Assembly (NCBI GenBank): GCA_027257055.1
Contig: JAPVLO010000019.1
Location: forward strand, 16,294,501-16,358,500
Origin: Cephalopachus bancanus
Lineage: Eukaryota; Chordata; Mammalia; Primates; Tarsiidae
Length of the DNA stretch: 64,000 bases
Direction of reading: 5' to 3'
Position numbers and translations under genes: made by a program. Under the pieces are notes generated by a model, which worked only from the letters and a program-made list of their open reading frames with translations, ran no database searches and had not been told where the DNA came from. Of this stretch, positions 1-12,939 are shown in pieces (position 1 is the stretch's first letter; each line of letters starts with the position of its first letter).

Positions 1-236
1 TTTCTCACCATCCAGGCCATCTCTGCTCTCTTCCAGCCTCCATCTTTTTCTTCCACCCACCCTCGTCTTTACCTGAGGACCTTACCACGCAAAGACCCAA
101 ACTGGGCAATACCTCACAATAATAGGCTCCACAAAGAGGTGATATCCTACAAGGAGGGGAGAGGAGAATATCGCCAATCGTCGTAGTCTCGCACACAAAC
201 AGGCAGTCAGAAATCCCTTAAACCTAAACCAGATTT

Positions 237-431
237 TATTTAATTTTTTTAGTTGGGGGTCTCTCTGTCACCTAGGCTGGAGGGCAGTGGTACAAACATG
301 ACTCAACGCAGCCTCAACCTCCTGGGCTCAGGTGATCCTTCCACTTCAGCTTCCTAAGTAGCTGGACTACAGGCATGGGCCACCCGGTTAATTTTTCTAT
401 TTTTGAAGAGATGCCATCTTGTTATGTTGCA
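237..431 (-). mobile_element. Alu fragment (old, AluJ-like), antisense
   Basis: Antisense Alu left-arm text (gtcacctaggctggagggca, then cctcctgggctcaggtgatc) runs from a short T tract and breaks off in the second monomer after ttatgttgcat. Many substitutions against any Alu consensus mark it as an old copy. No target duplication was found. Confidence 0.85.
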
Positions 432-1379
432 TAGACTGAAGACCTTTTCTGCCTCTAAAATTTATGACAGAGGAGGATGGTGAAGATGTCTTTATTTTCT
501 CATTTCACAAAAAGGTGAAAATCTAAAATCTCAGTCCCCCCACCCCAGCCTCCTGAGCTGTCATTAGTAGGACATCAAAGTGCCATGGTAAAATTCAGAG
601 TCTGAAGCCATACTCCCTAATTTGAATCCTATCCCTGATACTTATTAGTGTAACCTGTTAATTCACTAGCCCATTAATAGAAAACTATCATGGCAAGGGA
701 AGGAATAGAACAATTGAAATTCCTAGCTCCGGCCTGTACCTAACAGAAAGTTGAAAGTCTTGAATAAGCCAAGACTTTGAAAACATAATACTTTTGTTTA
801 AATGAGTCAATCAACTCATGATGGAGACTACATTAATTCTCAGATCAAGAGCTCATTACTTATAATGTAGGTCAAGGAGGCCATGTCAGCTCTGCTAAGC
901 TATTCTTTGAGGACCACAATTCACAAATTAGAAAAAAGAAAGTCTTCTAATTAAAGTGACTCTGTCATTCCTAGGCCTTGGAAGTGTGCCATAAAGTCCT
1001 CTTTGAGCAGAAAAAGAACTACCCACAAAAAACACGGTGGGCTCCACAGTCTCCATCCACACTCACACCCACATCCCCACCTGTCAGGGAAATAATGGCT
1101 AAGAGGTTTAGAAAATGTGAAAAAGAAATGGGATTAAACAAATGGGCTGGAGACCTCCCATGGGCCAGAAGCTAGTCAAATGCATTCTCTCCCAACTGTC
1201 TCAGTTTCCTGAGAAGGAAACAACCTCAGAAAGAAAAGGGAGTTTGCCTGAGAATTCTGGGCTCATAGAATTTGAAGTTAGAACCTGTGATTTGGGATTC
1301 CAAGTCCAGTGCTCTTTCAATTTCTGCAGAGTAGATCCAAACCCATCCACACAGCAACCAGGGAGCTTGTCCACTTGCA
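432..1379. other. Unassigned non-coding stretch
   Basis: No gene or RNA gene seen. A weak MIR-like patch lies around 590-690 (gcctg/ccctgatacttattagtgt-type text). The short open frames at 978-1175 and 1142-1468 show no recognisable domain, and the second runs into L2 sequence. Confidence 0.5.
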
Positions 1380-1815
1380 CATCTGATCATGTCCCACCTC
1401 TGCTTAAGGACCTTCAACAGTTCGTTGGCTCTCAGAATAAACACACAGCTTCTGAGGCTGATCCATGAGACCCTCCATCTGACACCCTTCTGGGAATGCT
1501 CATCCCTTCCCTTCTTTGCTGCTATAACCAGCACTCATCCCTCAGTTCTGGCTCCATTGTTCTAGGCCCTGGGAAGACTTCTCTGCCTGTTGGGATCAGA
1601 CTACAACCTCTATTACGCATTCACATGACCCAGTGCTGCCTCTTTTTGGCACTTACCACAGCTCATACTTATGTGTGTGATTAGAGCTTGTCATCTTCAG
1701 TTATCTGTAAATCCACGAGTGCAGGGACGTTGTCTGTTTCTGTTCATTAGAGTGCCCTCAGCATCCACATAGTGATGGCACATAATAGGTGCTCAATAAA
1801 TATCTGAATGGATAA
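1380..1815 (+). mobile_element. L2 LINE 3' end
   Basis: Sense L2 3' region: a gatcatgtcccacctctgct core, a run of short pyrimidine-rich stretches, and the typical end cacataataggtgctcaata followed by aatatctgaatgga. It is an ancient mammalian-wide element. The small open frames here are by-products of L2 sequence. Confidence 0.75.
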
Positions 1816-3171
1816 GTGGACTAATGAATGTATTTGTATGCATTTTCACCCTTTTTATTTATTCTGTTGCTGGAATGGGGAAATTGGCTCAGAGGCAGCA
1901 GAGGAAATAAAAATCCTCCATCAGAATAATTGCACCTTCCCTTAAACGCCTGCAGAACTATTTGTCATTGTGTGACACTGATTTATAATACAGTCAGGGG
2001 AATAGTATGTTACCATCTTCCCTTACTAGACTGTGTGCAGAGACCATTTTGTATTCTTCGTTATATCCACTACACTGAGCACGGTGCAGGAACTCACACA
2101 TTTGTCGAAGAGGAAAAAACACAAACAGCTAATAGAAAACAACTGGCTATAGGAATAAGACCTCTTAGCTCAGGTGTAAAGAAATGTAGAGCACAGGTAG
2201 ATGGATTAACTCCAGAAAGAATAGGAATATCTCTTCCTTTGATGCTACAACAAAGAAAGAGAAAATAGATGTAGAAATAAAAATAGATAAAGGTGATGGG
2301 CCATGGAAAAGGGGCATTTATGCCAGGCACCCACAATTTGACCAATTTTAGCTTTTTCATGGCAAAGACCTCAGGTAGGGAGGGTGGAAGAAAAAGATAG
2401 AGGCTGGAAGAGAACAAAGATGGGCTGGAAAGGCCACTGTGGTGAGAAAGTCAGAAAGTTCATTAAAGAAATACAGAAAGCTACACAAACAAGTGTGAAG
2501 AACTGAAGAATTGGTTTGGTATAAACATGTTTCTTGGGATTTCTCCAGCTGTGCTTTGCTCCCTAAATTCAGAACTTGGGGAATGGGGTGGAGGCTCTGT
2601 CTTAATATAGCTAATTGAGGAGTCCAAGTTGGGGAAGGAGTCCAATGACATCAAGGTGGGAGAAGCCCAGCTGCTGAAAATCTTGGTGATGGCCTAAGGT
2701 CAGGACTTGAGTCCACCAAGTTATGGGTGGGCCACTGGGTGCCAAGGGACTTGGAAATCAGACCAACAGGGGAGGGGCAGGTGCTTGGGTACAGACTCGA
2801 GTGTAAGTTGGAAGAAGGAGTTCAGCCCAGCTGCCCAGGCTTATTTGGGAAAGGCCTGCTCCTGGCAGTTCTTACCAGGAATTACACGTTCACTGATGCC
2901 TCTAGTCTTCACTGCTAGGGAAAGTCAGCCAGGAGATGATCATCCTGGAGCCAAGGCTCCAGCCACACAGGTGAATCTAGGGACAGTCCCTCAGAGGGTG
3001 AGTGGTTAGAAGGGTTGCAGTCTTGGAAGTAACAAGACTACTGGGCAGACTCTCACCATAGGGGATATTTACTAGAATTCAAACAGAAAGAAATTATGAG
3101 TCATGTGTTAAAGTCCTCTTAGGAAGGTGAAAGGGGGCCCTGGGAGCATGTGGGATGATTGAAATGATATG
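1816..3171. other. Unassigned non-coding stretch
   Basis: Only a possible L2-like end at 2035-2100 (ccactacactgagcacggtg) is recognisable. Open frames of 100-112 codons on both strands at 1930-3009 overlap each other and match no family I know. Confidence 0.45.
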
Positions 3172-5713
3172 GTAGGCTTTTGCACTCAGATATCCCCTCT
3201 GAGAGGACATCATAAATCTAGCAAACCACTAGGATGTCCCCTCTCAGGGGACATAAAGAGATTGCTGGTGATTATACAGGACAAGATTATGCCAACAAGT
3301 ATTTTTTTTAATGCATTTTTTCCTTCAAGTTTTCCATTCAAATTGCACAAAAAAGTAAATAAAGAGATGGAACATATCCTGAGATATTCATTCTAAAACA
3401 TCAGCTGGTATTACATAGAAAGAGAATATGTGAAGTGCTTTCACAGTGGTGCCGACACTTCTTTGTAACAGAAGGTAGCAATAAAGAGAATTTTTATAAG
3501 AAAGGCAGCTGTGGGTATGCCCATTGTATCATAAGGAATAATTTGAAAAGATAGATAAGAAAGTTACTGTAGCCTTGAAAGAAAGAGACTTTCGAAGTTG
3601 AAGGCAGATTGCATTGAAGTATACACAAATTGAATGTATCTATTGGCACTAAGTTGGAAAAGTAAAAATAGAAAGTAATATTCTTTTGATAAATTTCATT
3701 TCATGATTTTGTAATTTAGAAACATTTTATCCATTTATTAGTTTGCAGACCGGCAAAAAGAAAAGACAAAAGTGAGAGCTGTAAACAGCAGCGAAGATGA
3801 GTTAGATTTAGACTTTTTTACAGATAAGTTAAAAAAAATAAACATTGATGTGGAAGAAAACAATAGTAGCAATAGTGATATCATCCCTCCAAGAAGAAAA
3901 CTGGTGAATGAAATAGAAAATGATAGTGATGAAAGTGCTAATAGTTTTGAAGAAGTAGAAGATAACATAGTGCCAAGTGAAGAATGGGTAGATGTTATAG
4001 AAACAGACAATCCTTCAGTGAGAATACATTTTGTTGCACATCCTCAAACAACAGGACCACAAATAGCAAGTAATATAAGAGAACCAGTTGACTATTTTAT
4101 TCTATATTTTACAAATGAATTAGTGGATAGTGTGATAAAAGAAACACATCATTATGAGGATGAAAAAATAAGAAAAAAGCAGCCATCACACAAATTGCTT
4201 TGACACAGAGGCATGTTGATACTGACAGGAATTTTTAGCTTTTATCTCAGTTATCCTAAATATGGGAATAATTCAAGTACCAAATTTGCAAGAGTACTGG
4301 TCAACTGCTTTCAGTTGTAAACTACTATTCTTTTTGGAAACATTCAGTAGAGAAAGGTTTATGCAAATATTCTGGATGTTTCATTTGAAGATACCTGCGT
4401 CAAGTGATGGAATGATCAGAACTCATATTCAAAAGGCCAATAATTATTTGGAATACATTGATTCAAAATTTTTGCAGTATTTCATACCAGATCAGACAAT
4501 TTGTGCTGACTAATCCATTGTTCAATTTAAAGAGTGAATATCATTTATTATACAATACAGATAAGCCTGCCAAATGGAGCATACACATTTATGAGCTAGC
4601 TGATTCAAAAACAGGGTATCTTTTTTTCAACACTTTCCTACTATGGCAGCATAACATCTGGAAACATCATTCGACCTGATCTTCCAGAAAGCCCCAGAAT
4701 TTCATTACATTTATATAAAAAAAGTTGTTGAAAAAAGTTCCTGGTATAGCAGGAAACCACATGTTTACTGACAGAGAATGTACTATTGTTATCCTAGAAG
4801 AAGAGCTGCTAAAGATGAAATGTCATCTTATTGGTATAAAGTCAACTGAAAGGGAATACCAGCATAAATCAAAAAGCAAAAGTTTTAGTAAAAAAAAAAC
4901 AAACAAAACAGCTTATAGGAAAAATAATTTTATGCTTTTTGTGTGGAAGGATAAAAGGATCATCACAATTCTCAGCACTTGGAATCATGCAAGAATGAAA
5001 TCTACCACAAGGACGTTATGTGGTGGAAATATTGTATCAGTCAAAAGGCCTGAAATGATTCTAAATTCTATTGCAAATATGAGCGGTGTGGATCGTGTCG
5101 ATCAGTATACTTCTACATATTGTTTTTTATGAAAATCTTTAAAATGGTGGAGGAAATTATTCTTCTGGGGACTAGAAATATGTGTTATTAACTCCTATAT
5201 ACTGTATCGAGCATAAAAAAAAGAAAAACCTATGTCCCATTTGAAATTTGTCAAGCTTCTGATCGATCAGTTGAAAAGTGGTTCTCAGAAATCATGAGTG
5301 CGTCCTTCCACATCGTCTTCGAACACCAGATTGGACCATAAATTACATATTATTAATGTGGGAGGAAGAAAAAATGAGACTGCATTGTCTGCTCAACTAG
5401 AAAAACACCAGGTGGAAGATGTCCAATAAATTACTATTGTACAACATGTATCAGTGAACCTGCAACGCGTGTTGGTGACTGTTTCATACATTAGAAAACT
5501 ATGAAATATAAAATTTGGGGGTTTTTAAAATCATAAATAAGTTCCTCAATGTCAAAAATTCCATTATAAGCCAAATACCATTACAATAAAATAGTTGGTT
5601 CTAAAACCATACTATTTACTATGAAGTGATTAGTTCTTCACTATTTCATTTAAAAAGTGCAGTTGCGTTGCTGGTAGGTGATCTGTGAGATGTCTCTGAG
5701 TGCAAAGGGTTAA
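3172..5713 (+). mobile_element. Near-complete piggyBac DNA transposon, inactivated
   Basis: The right end is sharp: an inverted ttgcactcaga-type terminus ends in gggTTAA at 5707-5713, where TTAA is the piggyBac target site. Its complement, ccctttgcactcagagacat, has a left counterpart at about 3176-3190 (cttttgcactcagatat). The left TTAA has decayed to gtag. The roughly 2.5 kb span, the single transposase frame between the ends, and subterminal palindromes at 3181-3254 all fit an autonomous element. Such elements encode a DDD transposase that excises precisely and integrates at TTAA. This copy is dead because its reading frame is broken. The exact subfamily cannot be named without a library search. 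Confidence 0.85.
3742..5500 (+). pseudogene. piggyBac transposase pseudogene (DDE_Tnp_1_7 type)
   Basis: The frame opens at 3742 just after a stop, so the original start or first exon is lost. The acidic N-terminal part (3772-4203, 143 codons) ends in the family signature of an aromatic-rich block (PVDYFILYFTNELVDSVIKE). After a stop and frame slips the core continues at 4262-4513 (LQEYWS, then SRERFMQIFWMFHLK), 4458-4679 (DKPAKW, LADSKTGY) and 4725-5132 (GNHMFTDREC, ANMSGVDRVDQYTSTYCF). The three catalytic Asp positions are readable: gac at 4508-4510 (directly followed by a stop where the family has Glu), 4770-4772 and 5091-5093. A Cys-rich tail (CPINYYCTTC) follows near 5420-5450, like the C-terminal zinc-binding region of the family. 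At least three frame changes and several stops rule out a working enzyme. It does not closely resemble the domesticated PGBD proteins I know, so domestication is unlikely. Confidence 0.85.
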
Positions 5714-5789
5714 AGGCAGGTGGTGAGAATCAATGAGGAAGTATGGTGGTTCTGTGGTGCTAAGAAAGTAGAATCATCCCTCCTCCTGC

Positions 5790-5816
5790 ACGTGCGCGTG
5801 CGAGCGCGCGCGCGCG

Positions 5817-5852
<36 letters not shown>

Positions 5853-5868
5853 GTACGCACACACACGC
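5790..5868. repeat. Alternating CG/CA dinucleotide tract
   Basis: About 20 bp of mostly CG/TG steps (gcgcgcgcgcgcgcacgcac) run into (CA)n of about 14 units, then broken CA. Nearly every step is purine-pyrimidine alternating, the classical Z-DNA-prone pattern. The overlapping short open frame that reads as alternating R/A and H/T is an artefact of the repeat. Confidence 0.95.
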
Positions 5869-5963
5869 ACTCCTCTATTTTGGAAGAGAGACTAGAAAAA
5901 CATGAGGTCTCATAGGAGAGGATACTGGGACAGATTGATTTAGAGAAAGTTGAATTTCTTATC

Positions 5964-6230
5964 TGTGGCTCAGGCTGGATTGCAATGGCTCAGTCATGGC
6001 TCATGGCAGCCTCAACCTCTTGGGCTCAAGTGACCCTCCCACCTCAGCCTACTGAGTAACTACAGTCACGCATGAGCCACCATGCCTGGATAATTTTTTT
6101 TTCTTTTTGTAGAGACAGAGTCTCACCATGTTGTCAGACTGGTCTTGATCTCCTGGTCTCAAGCAATCAATCCTCCTGCCTTGACCTCCCAAATTGCTGG
6201 GGTTATAGACGCAAGCTATCACTTCCAGCC
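5964..6230 (-). mobile_element. AluJ-like dimer, antisense
   Basis: Complete antisense dimer with a middle T-rich linker (taattttttttttctttttg). It is flanked by a long target duplication of about 21 bp at 5942-5963 and 6231-6252, with two differences between copies. Substitution density points to an old insertion. Confidence 0.9.
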
Positions 6231-6252
6231 AGAGAAAGTCAAATTTCTTATC

Positions 6253-7210
6253 AAATGAGGAGATGAAGTGAGGAAATAAAGAGATTTATAATGAAATGGA
6301 AAACACCCAAAGCACAATCAAGAGAGAATATAGCCTACGCTACTGATAGGCACCTTGGACCAAAAATCATCTCGGCCTATTCTAGTTTAGGTCTACGTGC
6401 CTGGAGCTGAAGCTGGTAAATGGATGCCGCCCACACGTTTAGCGCAGGTCACCTGGTTTGTGCTTGTATGCTGTCCTTGGCTCAAGGAGAAGGTTTAGTT
6501 CTGACAGTGAGTACAGTTATATGACAGAGATCAGGGAGCCAAACTTGTGCAGCTAAAATGCTTTGCTGTTACAAGAATCAGACTGCCTGGTCAAGGTGAC
6601 TTAAAGGGTCTGGCATCTGTCCAAAGAAAGGATAGATTTCCAAGAGAATAGTCTGGTTCTGCAAAGTCCTAGCACATGCATCGACCGCCACTATTAAAGT
6701 CACAAAAGTTTGAGTTTATTGAGTTCTCTTCAAGAATAATAAACGGGGTCCCTCCACATTAGGAGAGCTACACAAGGGTCCTGGGAGTTGGATTCTGGAT
6801 GACAAATGCTCCAAGCCCTGCTTGGTAGCAGTAGTTGGGAAGACAGACAGGTGAGGCAAGCTGCTGTGAACCTGTCCCTACCTACCACTTCCTGCTCCCT
6901 TGGGAGTCTGATGCCTGAGCTCTGTTCCTCTCTTTCTACTGTAATTGGTGTCTACACCATCTCAGGTGCATTACCTAAGGAGTAAGAAGGGAATTGTCTT
7001 TCCTTGCCAGGACCAGCAATTGAGGTATTCAGAAATATGCAGGGTGTTTGTTGGGGTAGAGGAGATGGGAAGAGGGTAGGAGAAAGTGAGTCTGGTTAAA
7101 GAAAGTACCAAAAACATTTCAAATGGAATAACAAACATGAAGTATGCTATTATGAACACTCGTGTACTTTCATTCAGCTTTATCCAATCAAATATTATTT
7201 GCTTCAAAAT
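6253..7210. other. Unassigned non-coding stretch
   Basis: Mixed-composition DNA with no repeat family, exon or RNA gene that I can recognise. The 78-codon antisense frame at 6971-7207 has no known domain. Confidence 0.45.
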
Positions 7211-7403
7211 TTTCTAAGAGAAATTATACTTTATAGGTCCACCTGTGCCCCCTCCTGTGTGTCTGATTCATTTCCCTCTATTTCTTCCTCCTCAGAGACT
7301 ACTGACCCCTATCCTCAACTGCATATTTATCATTCCCATGCGTGTTTTTAACTTTTAGTATGTATTTGCATCCATAAAAAATGTGCAGTATTGATTTTCA
7401 AGA

Positions 7404-7527
7404 TTTTTTGGTTTTTTTGAGATGAAGTCTCATTTTGTTGCCTAGGCTGGTCACAAATTCCTGGCCTCAAGCGATCTTCCTGTCTTGACCTCCCATAGTG
7501 CTGGGATAACAGCCATTTCACCTAGCC
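7404..7527 (-). mobile_element. Alu monomer, antisense
   Basis: One right-monomer-like unit (gagatgaagtctcattttgt to tgctgggataacagccattt) preceded by T-rich sequence. Length near 120 bp suggests an old free right-arm monomer or a truncated dimer. Confidence 0.75.
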
Positions 7528-7607
7528 TTAAAACTTATTTCAATATAACTCTGGTCTAGAAGGAATTATTCTGCAATTTGCTTTCTTTTGCAGTATTGTG
7601 TTTTTGA

Positions 7608-7895
7608 GATTTTTTTTTTTTAAGTTGGAGTCTCACTCTGTCACCCAGGCTGGAGGGCAGTGGTATGCTCACGGTCACCCCAGCGTCGACCTCCTGGGCT
7701 CCAGCAATCCTTCTGCCTCAGCCTTCCAAGTAGCCAGAACTACAGGCACGTGCTACCATGCTCGGCTAATTTTTGATTTATTGTAGAGATGAGGTCTCAC
7801 CGAGTTGCCCGGGCTGGTCTCAAACTCGCAGGCTCAGGCAATCCACTCGCCTCGGCCTTCCATAGTGCTGGGATTATAGGTCAACAAGTCTGGTC
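7608..7895 (-). mobile_element. Young-form Alu dimer, antisense
   Basis: Full dimer carrying the window's young-form linker (gatttattgtagagatgag). The target duplication ttgagattttttt is visible before the T tail and again right after the element at 7896. Confidence 0.93.
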
Positions 7896-8155
7896 TTGAG
7901 ATTTTTTTATGTTGATAGTTGTAGCTCAATTTTATTCAGTTTACTCAAGTATTCTGTTGAGAAATATCATCTATCCACTTTTCCTATTGGAACACATTTG
8001 TTTCCTTTTTTTTTTTTTTTTTGCTTTCACAAATAATAATGTAATCAATATTTTGTACATGGTTTCTTATGTATAAGCACATTTTTGGAAGGGCCTAACC
8101 TGCAAGTAGAATTTTAATTTGTACCATTAAAATACTAACAGTATTTTACCATTAG

Positions 8156-8262
8156 TTCCACAAGGAAAGGATGTTGTCTGTTTTGTTCACTGCAGTTGCC
8201 CCTAAACCTAGAAAATTGGAGGCGGAAGCACTCAATAATTATTTTTTGAATGAATGAAATGT
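8156..8262 (+). mobile_element. L2 3' terminus
   Basis: The end motif gcactcaataattattttt plus gaatgaatgaa is the usual L2 terminal pattern, preceded by an ggatgttgtctgttttgttc block. Confidence 0.65.
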
Positions 8263-9619
8263 TGACTTTTGGTTACCTAAACCAAAAGAGGATTCCTTTG
8301 GCTTGCTTTTCTCTGGTCCATTGAGACTCTTTCGCTCTGCCCCTAACCTGCATTTAAACTTGGGTGTGACACTGAGCTAGGCCAGGCCTCTGAAAATCTC
8401 CTGGCTGGGATCCTTCTCCTGCTTTCTCCTGCTGTTGGCAAGTTACAGTCAAGCACTTTGGAAGCTACATGTTGAATTGGTGGAGATTGCCCCCTGAATC
8501 TCTGATGGAAAATGTCCTTCCACCACTCAGAAAAACACATTTTGGACTGTTCAGGAACTAGAAGTAAACTTCTATTGTATTGAGTTGCTGAGATTTATCT
8601 GTCATGGCATCCAGTGTTTCCCTAGCTAGTATAGGGACAATGATTACCTTCTTTATAATCATCTCCTTGGTGCCTGGAAGAGTTTGTAGTATATGTCAGA
8701 GACTAAATAATGCTTGTTAAAGGGGGGGGGAGAATGAAGGGAAAAGAGGAAGGAGGAAATGATATTCCCAGAGCCCTGTAATCATCTTGCCATAAATCCA
8801 ACTTCTTTGCCCTGTACCTTCTCCATTTCCTTCCTCCCATCTCCCCTAATTTTTCGTGTGATGAAAATGCAGTAAGGAACCTTGGGTATCTGCCAAATGT
8901 AGTCCAGGGAATGTATATATATTTTTGGTAAACCTAGTTTTAGTAATAACTGTAAGCTTGTTCAGTGAATCTGAAAATATTTTATAAAAATGAGATTTAG
9001 AAAAATCTATTCTCAAACAGAATGATCATAGTACATTTGCTCCTTAATAACATCCATTAGCACAAACAATCGTGAACTCTGATACACTGGCAATTCTAGG
9101 CTTAGGGAAATTTTAAACTAGGTCATTTAGAAAATAAGATTATTATATACATGATACATTATAGACATTCATGATATATATTGTCAGCAGAAAGAAATTT
9201 TGTTGTAGAAACTTCTGGTGCTCATCTTATCCTGGACACATGCAAGACTACACCTCAGCCCCTTTACAGGTAGTCAGTGCACCAGAATGAGTCCTGGTCA
9301 ATGTGAAATGTGTCTGTCACTTCTAGGCAGAGGCAGTGGCCTCTGCATCACTTTGTTCATCTCTCTTCTCTTTAACTTGATTTGCATGGGCAAGAAGTAA
9401 ACTTTTACTTTGTTAATACACTGAGGTTCAAGCTAGCTATGTTGACATAGAATAGTCCAGCCTAGTCTAACTGAAGAGGGTTACCGAAGGGGCAGTTCAT
9501 ACACAACTAATAACACATTTACTTCCTGGATGACGTGCAGACTTTTTCACTGATCTATATCACATGTTCTAGGGTGAAACGGCTAAGCTATGTTTTTGAA
9601 TCTTGAGATATTAAGAAAA
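8263..9619. other. Unassigned non-coding stretch
   Basis: No gene seen. It holds a run of nine G at 8722-8730 and an AT-rich patch at 9120-9185. The remaining text matches no family I can name. Confidence 0.45.
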
Positions 9620-9631
9620 GGCAAAATGTTT

Positions 9632-10243
9632 GGGGTTATTTTTATGTATTTATTTATTTTGAGTAGGAGTCTTACTGTCAGCCAAGCTGGAGTGCAGTGG
9701 CACGCTCACAGTCACCAATCTTGACCTACTGGACTCAGGTGATCCTTCCACCTCAGCCTTCCAAGTAGTTGAAACCACAGGCGTGCGCCACCACACCCAG
9801 CTAATTTTTTAAAAAATTTATTGTAGAAGAGCCAGGCTCGGTGGCTCAGCCTGTAATCCCGCGCTTTGGGAGGCTGAGGTGAGTGGATTGCCTAAGCCTG
9901 CAGGTTTGAAACCCGCCTGGGCAACTTGGCGAGACCTCATCTCTACAATAAATCAAAAATTAGCCGGGTGTGGTAGCACGCACCTGTAGTTCCAGCTACT
10001 TGGAAAGCTGAGGCGGAAGGATCGCTGGAGCCCAACAGGTCGAGGCTGCGGTGGCCGGGAGCGGCCACTGCACTCCAGTCTGGGCAACAGAGTGAGACTC
10101 CAACTCAAAAAAAAAAAAATTTATTGTAGAGGTGAGGTCCTGGAAAGTTGCCCAGGCTGGTCTCAAACCCCTGGGCTCAGGTAATCCTTTCTCCTCTGCC
10201 TCCCAAAGTGCTGCGATTACAGGTGTGAGCCACCAAGCCCTGT
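9632..10243 (-). mobile_element. Host Alu, antisense, split by a nested Alu
   Basis: The first part, 9632-9830, ends inside the mid-element linker. The rest resumes at 10120-10243. The outer target duplication ggcaaaatgttt (9620-9631) recurs as ggcaaaaagttt at 10244-10255, so the pair is one element. Confidence 0.92.
9831..10119 (+). mobile_element. Young-form Alu nested head-on in an older Alu
   Basis: Sense dimer ending in caactc plus 13 A. The duplicated target aaaatttattgtagaa is part of the host Alu linker and appears at 9813-9828 and again at about 10115-10130. Opposite polarity to its host makes the locus a large imperfect inverted repeat. Confidence 0.94.
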
Positions 10244-10255
10244 GGCAAAAAGTTT

Positions 10256-11955
<1,700 letters not shown>

Positions 11956-12340
11956 TCAGCAGCGTTAGACACAATTAACCCTTCAGGCTTCGATGACACC
12001 AAAACCCTCTTCTTACTGCTCTGGTCATGCCTTCTGTATTCCTTTGCAGGATCCAGGACTGATATTCAACTGGTCTCTACCAGGTCGATTACACCCGTTG
12101 TTAAAATATTAAAATACTTCATAGTAGTTGTAAATATTAATAGCCACTGCCCTGATCCACCTCTGCATTGGCCCTCCTGCTGTCTTGGCCTCTTCTCCAG
12201 ACCCTACTAGATATTTGCTTAATCCAGCAACTAAAGGGCTATGGTCCCAATGCAGTGGACTTCCAGGACCCGGCTGTCTGTGGGGTTGCCACTGGCACCT
12301 GTTCTAATTGGCCCGCATCTGTGCCGCAATATGATGATTC

Positions 12341-12639
12341 TTTTATTTTGTCTTGAGTTGGCGTCTCACTCCATCACCCAGGCTAGAGTGCAGTGGCACG
12401 CTCACAGCCAACCCAGCGTCAACCCACTGGGCTCCGGCGATCCTTCCGCCTCAGCCTTCCAAGTAGCCAGAACTACAGGCGCATGCTACCATGCCCAGCT
12501 AATGTTTTGATTTATTGTAGAGAAGAGGTCTTGGCAAGTCGTCCAGGCTATTCTCGAACCCGTGGGCTCAGGCAATCCCCTCACCTCGGCCTCCCAAAGT
12601 GCTGGGATTACAGGCCTTGAGCTACTGCGCCCAGCCTGC
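12341..12639 (-). mobile_element. Young-form Alu dimer, antisense
   Basis: Full dimer flanked by the perfect 9 bp target duplication tgatgattc at 12332-12340 and 12640-12648. The overlapping open frames of 75-89 codons are antisense Alu reading frames. Confidence 0.94.
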
Positions 12640-12939
12640 TGATGATTCACAAACTTTTAGCTCTGGCCCCATCCCTTCCCTGTAGCTCTAGACTCTATAC
12701 CAACTGCTTGCCTGAAATTCCCTCTAGGGTGCTTCAGAGACATCTCAGACTTCACACACCTTAACCAAGCTCATAAACTACTTTCCTCTTCCTGCTCCCC
12801 CTTGCCCACACCATCGTTTATGTCTGTAGTCTTTGCTATAGCCCAGTTCCTTAAGATTCCTCCTACTCTCCCTCCCACTTAACTCAGCCATTTCCTTCCA
12901 TATCCTATCAAGCCTCTCTGTACAAACAATATCCATTTT

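Larger units (their letters stand above)
7211..8100 (-). mobile_element. L1M-type LINE relic, antisense, split by two Alus
   Basis: Segments 7211-7403, 7528-7607 and 7896-8100 read together as antisense L1 ORF2-end/3' sequence: ttcccatgcgtgtttttaac, then gagatttttttatgttgata, agctcaattttattcagttt and tttcacaaataataatgtaa. The Alus at 7404-7527 and 7608-7895 landed in it, so it predates both. Confidence 0.65.

Noticed and set aside
3742..5500. Domesticated piggyBac-derived gene
   Set aside because: Multiple stops and frame shifts interrupt the core, and the terminal repeats are still attached, as in a plain dead transposon.
5720..5905. Arg/Ala then Thr/His repeat frame
   Set aside because: Translation of the CG/CA dinucleotide tract.
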